Positions 1 to 8,184 of a stretch of 64,000 nucleotides of DNA are shown piece by piece. The position numbers were made by a program, and so were the translations under genes. How positions within the stretch are numbered: position 1 is the first letter of the stretch; each line of letters opens with the position of its first letter. Below the pieces are notes generated by a model. That model saw nothing but the letters and a program-made list of their open reading frames with translations, made no database searches and had not been told where the DNA came from. The stretch lies in contig CAMCYI010000013.1 of NCBI GenBank assembly GCA_945883845.1, forward strand, positions 32,646 through 96,645, given 5' to 3'. Source of the DNA: Bacteriovorax stolpii. Lineage in GTDB: Bacteria > Bdellovibrionota > Bacteriovoracia > Bacteriovoracales > Bacteriovoracaceae.

Positions 1-141
1 TGACTTTTTAAGTGTGGGTTTGAGCTGGTCTTCCCAGGCCCAGGGGAAAAATGGTTTTCCATCCGTCGGATCATGCCAGGCCATGCTTACACTGGAGAAT
101 GCGAAGAGAAAGATGGTAAATAGGCAGAAGTTTTTTTTCAT
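1..141 (-). CDS. Secreted protein, N-terminal part only
   Basis: The minus strand reads from an ATG at 141-139 with no stop before the window edge, so only the first 47 codons are visible. They begin with a Lys-Lys and hydrophobic stretch ending near Ser-Met-Ala-Trp, a plausible Sec signal peptide, followed by a Trp/Pro-rich mature start. The start overlaps the stop of the upstream barrel gene as ATGA, which suggests co-translation in one operon. I do not recognise the family from this fragment. Confidence 0.6.
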   Translation of the reverse strand, partial: MKKNFCLFTIFLFAFSSVSMAWHDPTDGKPFFPWAWEDQLKPTLKKS

Positions 142-794
142 CAGAATACCAATAGTCCTATGCTGACATAGAGACTGTAGATTTTAAACTTATTGCCTGT
201 GTTCGCGAATTCGGTCACAGGAATTTCGCCATCGTTTTTCACGCCGATGTAGCGGTTTAACTGCTGGTAAGTGAATCCATATTCCACGTACCAGACTTTT
301 CCATTTGCTCCGTCGTACATGTTTCCGATGGCGCCACCATAGACGGGACCGTCATATTGAATCCGCGATGCCTTGGTCTTCCTGTAAATTTCCGGTGAGT
401 CCCGAAGATAGAAAACCGTAGGTGCCTTCCCTGCAAATGCACGGGCGTAAATCCCTTTGGATTTTGTGAACGGGAAATGATTAAAACGATATTTCAGTCC
501 TCCTGTGAAAAGCGTGTCCCAGACGAGGTATTCTTTCACTTTGTTAAACTTGACTCTCGAAGCTGCTTCAAGGGCCCACTGAGAATTTATATAGTATCCG
601 ACCTCTGTCTTAAAATTTAGTCCGACGCCCTGATCCTGCTTTGCAAAGTCGGAGTTATAAATCGAGGCATTCAATCCACCGCCGGCAAAAAGATGGATTC
701 CTTTCTGCCATTGATCGGCCTTGAAAACATACTTGTCTGCTCTTGCAGAAAACGAGATCAAGAGGAAAAGGATGGAGATGATCCTAGAATTCAT
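141..794 (-). CDS. Outer-membrane beta-barrel protein
   Basis: Predicted secreted protein of 217 residues. I chose the ATG at 794 because it opens with a clean signal peptide (MNSRIISILFLLISFSARA); the open frame reaches back to 860, but that extension is charged and overlaps the upstream gene by 77 bases. The mature part has alternating hydrophobic/polar strands rich in Tyr, Phe and Gly and ends in Leu-Val-Phe, the aromatic C-terminus usual for barrels inserted by Bam. It overlaps DUF3943 upstream by 11 bases and the next gene downstream by 3 (ATGA), so three envelope genes form one operon. Ligand or substrate unknown. Confidence 0.7.
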   Translation of the reverse strand: MNSRIISILFLLISFSARADKYVFKADQWQKGIHLFAGGGLNASIYNSDFAKQDQGVGLNFKTEVGYYINSQWALEAASRVKFNKVKEYLVWDTLFTGGLKYRFNHFPFTKSKGIYARAFAGKAPTVFYLRDSPEIYRKTKASRIQYDGPVYGGAIGNMYDGANGKVWYVEYGFTYQQLNRYIGVKNDGEIPVTEFANTGNKFKIYSLYVSIGLLVF

Positions 795-1419
795 AGGACA
801 CCAGCAACCCTTTCTGCTCTTTTGACAGAATAGGAGTATACGAAAAATTATATTTTTCATCCCATTGAGGAATCAGCGGAAAAGGATTGAGGACATAACC
901 AAGTGTGTGTCCCCACCAGCTTTCCTGTCCGTGAAAAAAAATACTGAGCTTTTCCATCCCCACACCAAGTACAGTTCCGTAAACAGGAGTCTGATAGATA
1001 TCCTGGTAGCTCGGTCGCTCTGTTGCAGTTTCAACGGTGAATTCAAATGCAAGTGAAGATAAGAATGACCACCAGAATGCTTCCACACGGTCATAGCCTC
1101 GTGATCTGAACCAGAGGTAATAGTAGTTCCCCGTCACACCATGCTTAAAGATGTTGTAATCGAAGCTATCCTTATCAAAATGCGGACTGAACATATTCCT
1201 GTGCCAGTTTTCGAAAGAACCCTGCTTTTTGATAATAGAATGTTGAGCGGTGAGGTAGTAAGTCCATTGACTGGCGTAGACGATCCCAAAGTTCAGGGTT
1301 TTTTCTGAAGCAGGAACTTCTCTGACACGTGGGACATAACGCTTGAGAACGTCTTCATCTTCACTCCATGCAAGGAGAGGACAAAGTAAAAGCCAACCTG
1401 CCATAGCGAAGCTCTTCAT
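784..1419 (-). CDS. DUF3943 envelope protein
   Basis: A 211-residue protein with a signal peptide (about residues 1-19). The central stretch, Phe-Glu-Phe-Thr-Val-Glu followed by a Pro-Ser-X-X-Asp motif, Thr-Pro-Val-Tyr-Gly and later His-Thr-Leu-Gly-Tyr, is what I associate with DUF3943, a family of unknown function found in outer-membrane-rich bacteria. It ends in Tyr-Glu-Phe, again an aromatic C-terminus. First gene of a three-gene minus-strand operon with a beta-barrel protein, so an outer-membrane role is likely. The family call is from memory of the motif pattern. Confidence 0.6.
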   Translation of the reverse strand: MKSFAMAGWLLLCPLLAWSEDEDVLKRYVPRVREVPASEKTLNFGIVYASQWTYYLTAQHSIIKKQGSFENWHRNMFSPHFDKDSFDYNIFKHGVTGNYYYLWFRSRGYDRVEAFWWSFLSSLAFEFTVETATERPSYQDIYQTPVYGTVLGVGMEKLSIFFHGQESWWGHTLGYVLNPFPLIPQWDEKYNFSYTPILSKEQKGLLVSYEF

Positions 1420-1476
1420 GCAGTCATTTATATCATGCGAAGATGAATGTCTGGCCTAAGGTATTCTCAATAAAAA

Positions 1477-1501
1477 ACGGGCCGCAACTTAGGCGGCCCG
1501 T
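1477..1501 (-). terminator. Rho-independent terminator of the 1518-1976 gene
   Basis: Perfect 9-bp inverted repeat: arm acgggccgc at 1477-1485, 7-base loop, arm gcggcccgt at 1493-1501. Read on the minus strand it is followed by a run of six T, so it terminates the secreted-protein gene that stops at 1518. It also insulates that gene from the DUF3943 operon downstream. Confidence 0.85.
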
Positions 1502-1517
1502 CGTAAAAACTAAAAAT

Positions 1518-1976
1518 TTAGTTAGCTGAGATCTGAAAAGTGATCGTGTCTTTATAGTTACCAGCAACCATATCTTCTGCTGGAATTCCAGTGTATGAAA
1601 TCAACACATCATTATCAACGTCAGCTACGACCGCAGACGAGTGAACAATTTCATCTCCGTTAACAAGGTCAATCACTTGACTGTCGTATTTGATTGAGTA
1701 AGGGAACTCTTCGGCGCCGCCTGTGCGAATGAGTTTTCCGAGATTAGCTGAAGAGATTGAGATTTTATAACCCGAGTTTGAGTTTGATTTCTCATTAACG
1801 GATGCAACTTTTAAATCATTCGCTGAAACTTCTAGATCAAGTGTCAGGGCAACGGCTTCCGGTGTCACGAGGATAGAAAGCTTCTCATTTACTTTCCCTT
1901 TCAGGTTTAAAGTTCCAGATGTCGCTGCGAAAACGGAGAAAGAAGCGAGTGCAAGTGTTACGGCGAAAAATTTCAT
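1518..1976 (-). CDS. Small secreted beta-sandwich-like protein
   Basis: A 152-residue protein with a clear signal peptide (residues 1-17, ending Val-Phe-Ala-Ala). The mature part is Ser/Thr/Asn-rich, almost cysteine-free and predicted mostly beta-strand. It closes with a Gly-Asn-Tyr-Lys-Asp-Thr-Ile-Thr-Phe-Gln-Ile pattern like the last strand of spore-coat U/fimbrial-type sandwiches. That resemblance is my impression only. It stands alone between a strong terminator and a divergent gene, so it has its own promoter in 1977-2110. SD-like ggagggc lies just upstream of the ATG on the minus strand. Confidence 0.65.
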   Translation of the reverse strand: MKFFAVTLALASFSVFAATSGTLNLKGKVNEKLSILVTPEAVALTLDLEVSANDLKVASVNEKSNSNSGYKISISSANLGKLIRTGGAEEFPYSIKYDSQVIDLVNGDEIVHSSAVVADVDNDVLISYTGIPAEDMVAGNYKDTITFQISAN

Positions 1977-2114
1977 TATTGCCCTCCAATGAGCGAATTG
2001 AGATGAAGTAGTTACTGACTATTATTAAGGAAACCTGAAGAGATTTGGGTTATTGTGAAAGAATGACTAATCTGAAATATATATCTGTCAAAAAATTCGA
2101 CATAAGCGACGTGC

Positions 2115-2594
2115 ATGAAAGACCCTAAGTATAGATATTCACCTGCCAGGAAATTTCCTGCCTACGTCTTTGTTCCCGGAGAGAATGCCCACCCCAAAAA
2201 GGCCGGTGGACATATGGAAGGATTGGGAGACCCTGTCTCAGCTCCGATTAATCCCCAGGGACCTGAAGAGAGTCATGATCTGCGTTTTGGTCTTGATCTC
2301 TATAATTTTGGTTACTATTGGGAGAGTCACGTTTTTTTCGAGGCCTTGTGGAACGCTCATCAGAGAGAGGGAAGTGTGGCCGATCTCCTCAAGGCTTTCA
2401 TCAAGCTTGGAGCTGCGGGAGTTAAGGATCTCATTCATCAGCCGAAGTTGGCGATAGAGCATCGTCAGAGAGCGAGAGAGTTGCTGGAAAGTGTGAAGAA
2501 GTCAGAAGGGGACAAGTTCCTGGGCTTTGATCTCCAGGAACTGATTGAAAGAGATTTAACAAAAAGTCAGCGAATCGATCCGTCCTGGAATTAA
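2115..2594 (+). CDS. DUF309 family protein
   Basis: A 159-residue cytoplasmic protein. Residues about 57-125 carry the DUF309 signature: a helix with Asn-X-Gly-Tyr-Tyr-Trp-Glu-Ser-His, then Glu-Ala-Leu-Trp, then Lys-Ala-X-Ile-Lys-Leu-Gly-Ala-Ala. The acidic and histidine residues of that helix are the conserved core of the family, whose biochemical role is unknown. The SD sequence is weak. The gene converges on the MGMT gene and the two stops overlap by 4 bases (2591-2594). Confidence 0.7.
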   Translation: MKDPKYRYSPARKFPAYVFVPGENAHPKKAGGHMEGLGDPVSAPINPQGPEESHDLRFGLDLYNFGYYWESHVFFEALWNAHQREGSVADLLKAFIKLGAAGVKDLIHQPKLAIEHRQRARELLESVKKSEGDKFLGFDLQELIERDLTKSQRIDPSWN

Positions 2595-3067
2595 GCACTC
2601 TCGAGTTTTAAGAGTTTGATCTTCATCGGGATGCCGCTTGAGTAACCACCCAGTGTTCCGTCAGCTGAGATCACACGGTGACAAGGAACGATCACACAAA
2701 TGGGGTTTTTTCCATTAGCACCACCTACCGCACGCACAGCTTTCTTATTTTTAATTTTTTCAGCGATGTCTTTATATGAGCAGGTTTTTCCATAGGGAAT
2801 CTGAAGGAGTGCATTCCAGACTTTCTTCTGGAATTCAGTACCATCGAGCTCAAGCTTGAGATCAAATATTTTTCTTTTTCCTGCAAAGTATTCAGTCAGT
2901 TGCTTTTCAGTTGTTTTAAGAATTTTATTTTCTTCAACAGCTTTCACCATCGCAACATCCTGCTTGCGGTTATAAACGCCTTTAAGTCCGGTTGCCGAGG
3001 CCACCAGATAAAGATCACCCACTTCTGATTTCATTTTCCATTGTTGATGAGAGATATTTTGTTTCAT
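2591..3067 (-). CDS. ogt: Methylated-DNA-[protein]-cysteine S-methyltransferase
   Basis: Repairs O6-methylguanine (and O4-methylthymine) by irreversible transfer of the methyl group to its own cysteine. The active-site motif Val-Pro-Cys-His-Arg-Val is present near residue 130, preceded by the Arg-Ala-Val-Gly-Gly-Ala-Asn-Gly-Lys-Asn-Pro helix-turn-helix region and followed by the Gly-Gly-Tyr-Ser-Ser-Gly loop. At 158 residues it is normal for Ogt/MGMT. I place the start at 3067, where the ATG has an aggaa SD on the minus strand; the frame continues to 3151 without one. Whether it is orthologous to ogt or ada-C cannot be decided here. Confidence 0.88.
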   Translation of the reverse strand: MKQNISHQQWKMKSEVGDLYLVASATGLKGVYNRKQDVAMVKAVEENKILKTTEKQLTEYFAGKRKIFDLKLELDGTEFQKKVWNALLQIPYGKTCSYKDIAEKIKNKKAVRAVGGANGKNPICVIVPCHRVISADGTLGGYSSGIPMKIKLLKLESA

Positions 3068-3186
3068 TTTGTGTTCCTGTTTTAACTCAATGCTAAAACA
3101 ATTTTTTCTGTTTGCATGGCCCCAAAATGTATTTTGGTTCTGATCTTGCAACTATCTCCTCAAGTTAAGTTTTCAGGGAGGAAAAT

Positions 3187-3735
3187 ATGCAAATTTACGA
3201 TTTATTAAAACAGGACCACGAAGAAGTTAAGGCACTTCTGACGGAACTCGTAAATCTGGCCGAAGATGACGATTACCATAGCGTTCTCATTGACCAGATT
3301 GCCTCAGCTCTCATTCCCCATTCACGTGCTGAAGAATCGGTATTTTATAATACGATCCGCGCTGTAGATTCGGATACGGGCGAAGTGATGCATGGTTATA
3401 AGGAGCATATTGAAGCAGAAGGAATTTTGCGTACTCTTCAAGCATTAGATAAAACCGATATGAGCTGGAAAGCTACTGCCGTGAAGCTGAAAGAAGCTCT
3501 TGACCATCACGTTGTTGAAGAAGAATCAAAGATCTTTGCTCAAGGACATCGCATTTTCACTGCTGAAGAAGCAGAGTCCATCGGTGAAGCTTTCGTTGAA
3601 CTGAAAGGTAAAATTGTTCTACAAGGTGGTCTGGCCAATACTTTCGAGCTGGTAAAAAACCTCATGCCGCCAAGACTCATAAACAAACTCAGTAACTTCT
3701 CTGCTTCTGGTCGTTCCGGAAGTGCCGGTGTGTAG
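3187..3735 (+). CDS. Hemerythrin HHE-domain protein
   Basis: A 182-residue cytoplasmic protein. Histidines of a di-iron four-helix bundle are visible: Gln-Asp-His-Glu-Glu near residue 11, Pro-His-Ser-Arg-Ala-Glu-Glu-Ser-Val-Phe-Tyr near 52, Lys-Glu-His near 80, and Asp-His-His-Val-Val-Glu-Glu-Glu near 118. Such proteins bind O2, NO or iron and often serve in oxidative or nitrosative stress. A good SD (agggaggaaaat) precedes the ATG. The C-terminal 45 residues beyond the bundle are Gly/Ser-rich and may be flexible. Confidence 0.85.
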   Translation: MQIYDLLKQDHEEVKALLTELVNLAEDDDYHSVLIDQIASALIPHSRAEESVFYNTIRAVDSDTGEVMHGYKEHIEAEGILRTLQALDKTDMSWKATAVKLKEALDHHVVEEESKIFAQGHRIFTAEEAESIGEAFVELKGKIVLQGGLANTFELVKNLMPPRLINKLSNFSASGRSGSAGV

Positions 3736-3856
3736 GGGGAAGTTGTCTTAAAGTCATTTTGATATCCAGAAATTTTTGAAGATCCTGAGGCAGATCCTGC
3801 TGGATAAACTTTGGTACAGCCGGGGCCCTGAGTTCTTTGGCTGAATCCCTATCCAT
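3689..3856 (-). CDS. Possible small ORF or gene remnant opposite the hemerythrin 3' end
   Basis: A minus-strand frame of 55 codons starts at an ATG at 3856 and ends inside the antisense of the hemerythrin tail. The part over the intergenic DNA has a protein-like composition, with Ala-Pro-Ala-Val-Pro-Lys-Phe-Ile and Leu-Gln-Lys-Phe-Leu-Asp-Ile. No SD is seen, and the frame stays open for about 30 codons upstream of the ATG. It could be a decayed gene. Low confidence. Confidence 0.2.
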   Translation of the reverse strand: MDRDSAKELRAPAVPKFIQQDLPQDLQKFLDIKMTLRQLPPTHRHFRNDQKQRSY

Positions 3857-3936
3857 CAAGTCGGATAAGACATAATTCCCGCCACATTTTTGATTTATGA
3901 CATAAAATAAGAAGACAAAATAACTTCGGGGATCAT

Positions 3937-5121
3937 TTGTCCGGAAAGCTACTCATTCTTTTTTTCCTTATCACTTTGCCGCTCGCTCACGCCCGCGAAG
4001 TCGAACAATCCGATCTGCATTTTCTTTTTGGATATCAGGCCTTTCTCAAAAAAGATTTCCCAACATGTGTCTATGAATTCAATGAGACGACCAGATCGTC
4101 TAAGAAGCTGAGACTCATCAGTAAAGCTTCGCTCTTTCGCGCTATTTGCGAAGCTAAACTAGAACAGAAAAAAACTTCTGCTTATCATGCGGTCAGAATC
4201 AAAACAAAATATTTAAGCTCATGGGATAAGCGCCACTTTGTCCGCCTGAAGAATTATCTTAACGAAGATTTTAACGTCGCTCTCAAAGAGAAGAATGCGC
4301 CGGAAAAACCTCTTCATCCTTTGTATTTCTCACTTTCAAGTTACGGCGGGCAGATTTTTTATCCCCATCCGTCTCAGAAAAACCGTGTCGGCCTCGCCGG
4401 AATTCTAGGTTCACTTTCTCACCAGAACTGGGATTTTGTTTTCGGCTATGAGAGAAACACTCTTCGGGCCCGGGATGACTACCGTGGTTTCTCCCAGACT
4501 CAAGGTCACCTTGCCGGTGGTTATCATTGGAAAAATTTTGCAATCATGGGGCGCTTTACGAACATCAGCAGCGATACTGAGTCTCAGGACAGTATCCGTG
4601 TCCATGGTGTAGGTATGAGCTACCAGCTATTCTCGAAAACAAAGTTATCAGTTGATGGTTATTATTCGAATTATCCCAATAGTGGACTTGGTGACCTTAC
4701 TGTTTTGCAGACTGTCTTCAGTATCGAGCAAAAAACTTTTCAGCTTCCTGCACTTGAAAACTGGATCAAGGCCGGTGTTCAACAAACCCGTCCGTCTTCA
4801 CCCCGTATTAATAATGGAAGCAGTTTCATTGAAAAAGGTGTGGCCAACAGAAGTTTCATTGATCTCTATTTCAAATCCGGCCACTTCACATTGATGGGTG
4901 GGGTCTGGGGCGGTCGTGAAGTTTTCGGTGTGAGAAATAATGGAGTCATGATTTTCTCCACTCCCGAAGAACATCTCGGAGGTCAGACGGCTTCTTTCAC
5001 CTGGGAAGCGAGCAGGCGTATGGACTTGACGGCAACATTCATGAACGAAAAAATCCGCATCAACACGACTGATAGTACGGCCCGCACAACAATGGGTACC
5101 TTCACTTATCACTTCTACTAG
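3937..5121 (+). CDS. Outer-membrane protein with N-terminal TPR-like segment
   Basis: A 394-residue protein starting at TTG (3937) with an upstream cgggga; the signal peptide runs to about residue 19 (Leu-Ala-His-Ala). Residues about 25-110 are helical, with Gly-Tyr-Gln-Ala-Phe-Leu-Lys-Lys-Asp-Phe like one TPR unit. From about residue 125 to the end there are regularly spaced amphipathic strands, ending His-Phe-Tyr, typical of a beta-barrel. The 202-residue TPR protein follows after 8 bases, so they are probably an operon. Periplasmic TPR plus barrel suggests an assembly or transport role; no family recognised. Confidence 0.65.
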   Translation: MSGKLLILFFLITLPLAHAREVEQSDLHFLFGYQAFLKKDFPTCVYEFNETTRSSKKLRLISKASLFRAICEAKLEQKKTSAYHAVRIKTKYLSSWDKRHFVRLKNYLNEDFNVALKEKNAPEKPLHPLYFSLSSYGGQIFYPHPSQKNRVGLAGILGSLSHQNWDFVFGYERNTLRARDDYRGFSQTQGHLAGGYHWKNFAIMGRFTNISSDTESQDSIRVHGVGMSYQLFSKTKLSVDGYYSNYPNSGLGDLTVLQTVFSIEQKTFQLPALENWIKAGVQQTRPSSPRINNGSSFIEKGVANRSFIDLYFKSGHFTLMGGVWGGREVFGVRNNGVMIFSTPEEHLGGQTASFTWEASRRMDLTATFMNEKIRINTTDSTARTTMGTFTYHFY

Positions 5122-5129
5122 GAATAACG

Positions 5130-5738
5130 ATGACGATCTTTTTTTACATGGCCTTTCTTGCTTCAACTGCTTTTGCGAATATTGAAATCGAAGATCATTC
5201 ACTGGTGTTCGAATCATACGTTCTCGAAAAGCAGAATAAAATTCTTCAAGCACTTGATCGCATGAAAAAAGTGGCCGCTACCGAGTCAGACAGTTACTTC
5301 GTTCATCAGCGAATAGGGCAGCTCTATATCTCGGCGAAAGATGTTCCGAAAGCTATCGCGCATTTCCAGAGAGCTTCAGAACTCAAGCCCAAGTCTCTCG
5401 AGCCGTGGCTGATCCTCGCGCACCACCATGAAAAAATAGACGAGTACATCAAGACCAAATTATTTTCCGGTGAAGCACTTTTGCGAGATCCTCTTCACAA
5501 GGAAGCGGGCATGATGTACGTCAAAGCTTGTCTGAAGCTCAAGACCTACGCCGATGGATTTGATCATGTACAAATCCTGCTCTCGGGTTTTCCTAATGAC
5601 GCTTACTTTCTTGAACAAAGAGCTTTCTTCCTCGCCAACCTTGGAAAAAAGGCAGAAGCTAAGGCCGCCTTAACGGACCTCTTACTGGTTGATCCCGATA
5701 ACGAGTTCGCCCGTAAGTTTGTCACTAAGGAACAATAA
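5130..5738 (+). CDS. Secreted TPR-repeat protein
   Basis: A 202-residue protein with a short signal peptide (to about residue 16, Ala-Phe-Ala-Asn) and about four TPR units between residues 25 and 195. Typical spacing is seen in Ala-Ile-Ala-His-Phe-Gln-Arg-Ala and Ala-Glu-Ala-Lys-Ala-Ala-Leu. It likely works in the periplasm with the barrel protein 8 bases upstream. Partner-binding scaffold; no enzymatic motif. Confidence 0.7.
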   Translation: MTIFFYMAFLASTAFANIEIEDHSLVFESYVLEKQNKILQALDRMKKVAATESDSYFVHQRIGQLYISAKDVPKAIAHFQRASELKPKSLEPWLILAHHHEKIDEYIKTKLFSGEALLRDPLHKEAGMMYVKACLKLKTYADGFDHVQILLSGFPNDAYFLEQRAFFLANLGKKAEAKAALTDLLLVDPDNEFARKFVTKEQ

Positions 5739-5748
5739 AGGTGGCCTT

Positions 5749-6306
5749 ATGAGTTCTGTCATTTTGATGGCGATGTCTCTGCGAAAAGATTCTTTCAATA
5801 AAAAACTTATTCTCAACGCTCAAAGAATTCTGGAAGCAAAAGGTGAGAACGTTGAAGTTCTTTCCTTCAACGATTTTCCGATGGCCGTTTATAACGGAGA
5901 CGATGAAACGTCTCAGGGTCTTCCGAAAAGTGTCGTTGATCTGGGGATGAGAATTTCCTCTTCACGCGGAGTGATTTTTTCTACGCCTGAATACAACGGT
6001 GGAATGCCGGGCCCCTTTAAGAATGCCTTCGACTGGGTGTCGAGGATCAGGCCCATGCCCTGGACCGGAAAAAATATTCTTCTTCTCGGAGCATCTCCCG
6101 GAGCTTTGGGTGCTGTCAGAAGTCTCTGGCACTCCCGGGTCCCTTTTGAAGCAGTAGGAAGTTTCGTTTTTCCTGAAATGTACGGACTTTCAGCAGCTCA
6201 CGAGGCTTTTGATGCAGAGGGAAAGCTCGGAGACGCAATGCAGGAACAACGTCTCGACAAACTGCTTCACTCATTTTTGGAAAATCTCAAAAGATTTTCT
6301 GCTTAA
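5749..6306 (+). CDS. NAD(P)H-dependent FMN reductase
   Basis: A 185-residue flavodoxin-like oxidoreductase. The hallmark Thr-Pro-Glu-Tyr-Asn-Gly-Gly-X-Pro-Gly loop binds FMN, and Lys-Asn-Ala-Phe-Asp-Trp-Val-Ser-Arg follows it directly. The N-terminal phosphate-binding loop is Ser-Leu-Arg-Lys-Asp-Ser-Phe-Asn. The family reduces quinones, chromate, azo dyes or free FMN with NAD(P)H; the substrate cannot be assigned. The ATG at 5749 follows an aaaggtgg SD; the open frame reaches back to 5689 inside the TPR gene. It may be cotranscribed with the TPR gene. Confidence 0.85.
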   Translation: MSSVILMAMSLRKDSFNKKLILNAQRILEAKGENVEVLSFNDFPMAVYNGDDETSQGLPKSVVDLGMRISSSRGVIFSTPEYNGGMPGPFKNAFDWVSRIRPMPWTGKNILLLGASPGALGAVRSLWHSRVPFEAVGSFVFPEMYGLSAAHEAFDAEGKLGDAMQEQRLDKLLHSFLENLKRFSA

Positions 6307-6400
6307 ATGCAGGAAATTGTAAGAATATTCAACTATACGACAAAAATAGTCAGTCATAATCTTTAGACCTTCCAAATTTGGAAAAGTCTAAGGAGATGAC

Positions 6401-8047
6401 TTGAAAACGATTGCCGCTCTTTTATGTGCCCTGGGTTTAGGATTGTCTGCAGAGGCCGCCACTCTGATTTATCCCCAAGCAAAAGTTCAGTTCGTTAAAA
6501 AAACGGACGCACCTTCACTGGTTGAAGTGATTCATGACCTTGGTCTTTCTGTTGATCCGCAAAACCTGCGCTTGATCGATATCAAAGAAAGTATCCTCGG
6601 CACTCATTACACTTATCAGCAGACTCATCTTGGTCTTGACGTTGAAGGCGGACAATTCTCGCTTTCAGTTGATGAGAACAACGAAGTGATCAAAGCATAC
6701 GATGCGACGATTACATTCAGAACTGGTCCTAAATCTCAGCTCCCATTTCTCAGCCAGAACGGTGCCTTGAAAATTGCGTGGGCACATCTTCAGGTTGACG
6801 GGGAACTCCTCGTGACTCCGGTTGTAGAACTTCAGTACTCAACAAAAATGAGCCTCGTCTATTCTGTGAAGCTCGCGACGAGTTCACCTTTCGGTTACCA
6901 CGTGATCGAAGTGAATGCCCTGAACGGTCAGGTTATTTCTCAACGTGATGAAGCTCTTCCACGCTTCAAGAATGAATCTGTTGTAGCTCCACGAGTTGTC
7001 GGAACTCTGACTTCATTTGAAAGTGCACTTTCAAAAGTTCAGTTTAAAGAAGTTAAAAAAATGTTCGAGCTTCCTGAGTTGATGGCAAGCGGAACTGCAC
7101 AAGTTTTCGATCCGAACCCAGTTGTGACTCTTGGTCGCACTGATCTTCAGGATGGATCACCGGCGACTGAATTCAATCAGGCCTATGTCACACAAACGTT
7201 GAACGAAATCACACAGGCCGGCGGAGTGTATTCTCTCAAAGGTCCAAAAGTGACTCTCGCAGATTTCGAAGGTCCATCGATCGCACCGGCGACTTCAGCT
7301 TCTGGAGTCTGGGATTTCGAGCGCGGACAAAATGGTTTCACAGATGCGATGACCTATCTTCACATCGATCGCAGCATTCGTTACCTCGAAACTCTCGGGT
7401 ACAAAACTGCGAAGAAAATTTTCCCTGAAAGCATCGTCGTTGATGCCAACGGTTTGAACGACGCAGATAACTCACACTACATTCCTTCTTCACGTCGTCT
7501 CGCTTTTGGTCATGGCTGTGTTGATGACAATGAAGATTCTGATGTTATTCTCCACGAGCTTGGCCACGCTATCCAACATCACATCAACTCGATGTGGATG
7601 GGTGGAGACACAGGTGCCATGGGCGAGGGCTTCGGTGACTACTGGGCTTCTTCTTACTCATTGAGCCTGCCTCACGGTATGGACACTCGTCCGGAATGGG
7701 TCTTCAAGTGGGATGGACATAATGACTGCTGGCCTGGTCGCGTGATGAACGTTCGCTACGATTACACTCCAGGAAAAACTTACGGCGCTCACCAGAGAGT
7801 CGGGAACGTATACTCGGATGAAATCTGGTCTGCTCCTCTCTACAAAGCTTACCTGGAACTTCGCCAGAACAAAGTTTCTCGCGAAACGATCGACAGAATC
7901 ATCATCGAAGCTCACTTCGGTCTGGGATCTGGTCTCACAATGCCACAAATGGCACAGTCGATTGTGAACACGGCCGCGAAGCTGTACCCGGGTAAAAATT
8001 ACGAGGCGACTTACCTCAAATACTTCAAAGAACAAAAAATTCTTTAA
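6401..8047 (+). CDS. Secreted FTP-domain zinc metallopeptidase (clan MA, thermolysin/fungalysin type)
   Basis: A 548-residue secreted protease. Start is TTG at 6401 behind an excellent SD (aaggagatgac). Signal peptide is residues 1-19 (Leu-Ser-Ala-Glu-Ala). Residues about 35-190 form an FTP/PepSY-type propeptide (Asp-Ile-Lys-Glu-Ser-Ile-Leu-Gly-Thr-His-Tyr), which keeps the enzyme inactive until export. The zinc site is HELGH at residues 385-389, with a likely third ligand Glu409 in Gly-Glu-Gly-Phe-Gly-Asp-Tyr, the usual gluzincin layout. The M4 versus M36 assignment is uncertain. A strong terminator follows. In a predator this would suit digestion of prey proteins (inference). Confidence 0.85.
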   Translation: MKTIAALLCALGLGLSAEAATLIYPQAKVQFVKKTDAPSLVEVIHDLGLSVDPQNLRLIDIKESILGTHYTYQQTHLGLDVEGGQFSLSVDENNEVIKAYDATITFRTGPKSQLPFLSQNGALKIAWAHLQVDGELLVTPVVELQYSTKMSLVYSVKLATSSPFGYHVIEVNALNGQVISQRDEALPRFKNESVVAPRVVGTLTSFESALSKVQFKEVKKMFELPELMASGTAQVFDPNPVVTLGRTDLQDGSPATEFNQAYVTQTLNEITQAGGVYSLKGPKVTLADFEGPSIAPATSASGVWDFERGQNGFTDAMTYLHIDRSIRYLETLGYKTAKKIFPESIVVDANGLNDADNSHYIPSSRRLAFGHGCVDDNEDSDVILHELGHAIQHHINSMWMGGDTGAMGEGFGDYWASSYSLSLPHGMDTRPEWVFKWDGHNDCWPGRVMNVRYDYTPGKTYGAHQRVGNVYSDEIWSAPLYKAYLELRQNKVSRETIDRIIIEAHFGLGSGLTMPQMAQSIVNTAAKLYPGKNYEATYLKYFKEQKIL

Positions 8048-8054
8048 TACTTTT

Positions 8055-8082
8055 AAGGCCAGCAAAGCAATTTGCTGGCCTT
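8055..8082 (+). terminator. Rho-independent terminator after the metallopeptidase
   Basis: Perfect 12-bp stem: aaggccagcaaa (8055-8066), loop gcaa, tttgctggcctt (8071-8082), followed by acttttag. It starts 8 bases after the TAA of the metallopeptidase. Confidence 0.85.
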
Positions 8083-8184
8083 ACTTTTAGAACTCAATAA
8101 TTTTCGCCTGAAACCCTGTATTTAATGACCCAGTAATGGCCCCCGGTTCTTGTCTAACTCGTCGCAATATACTACAACCTCCCC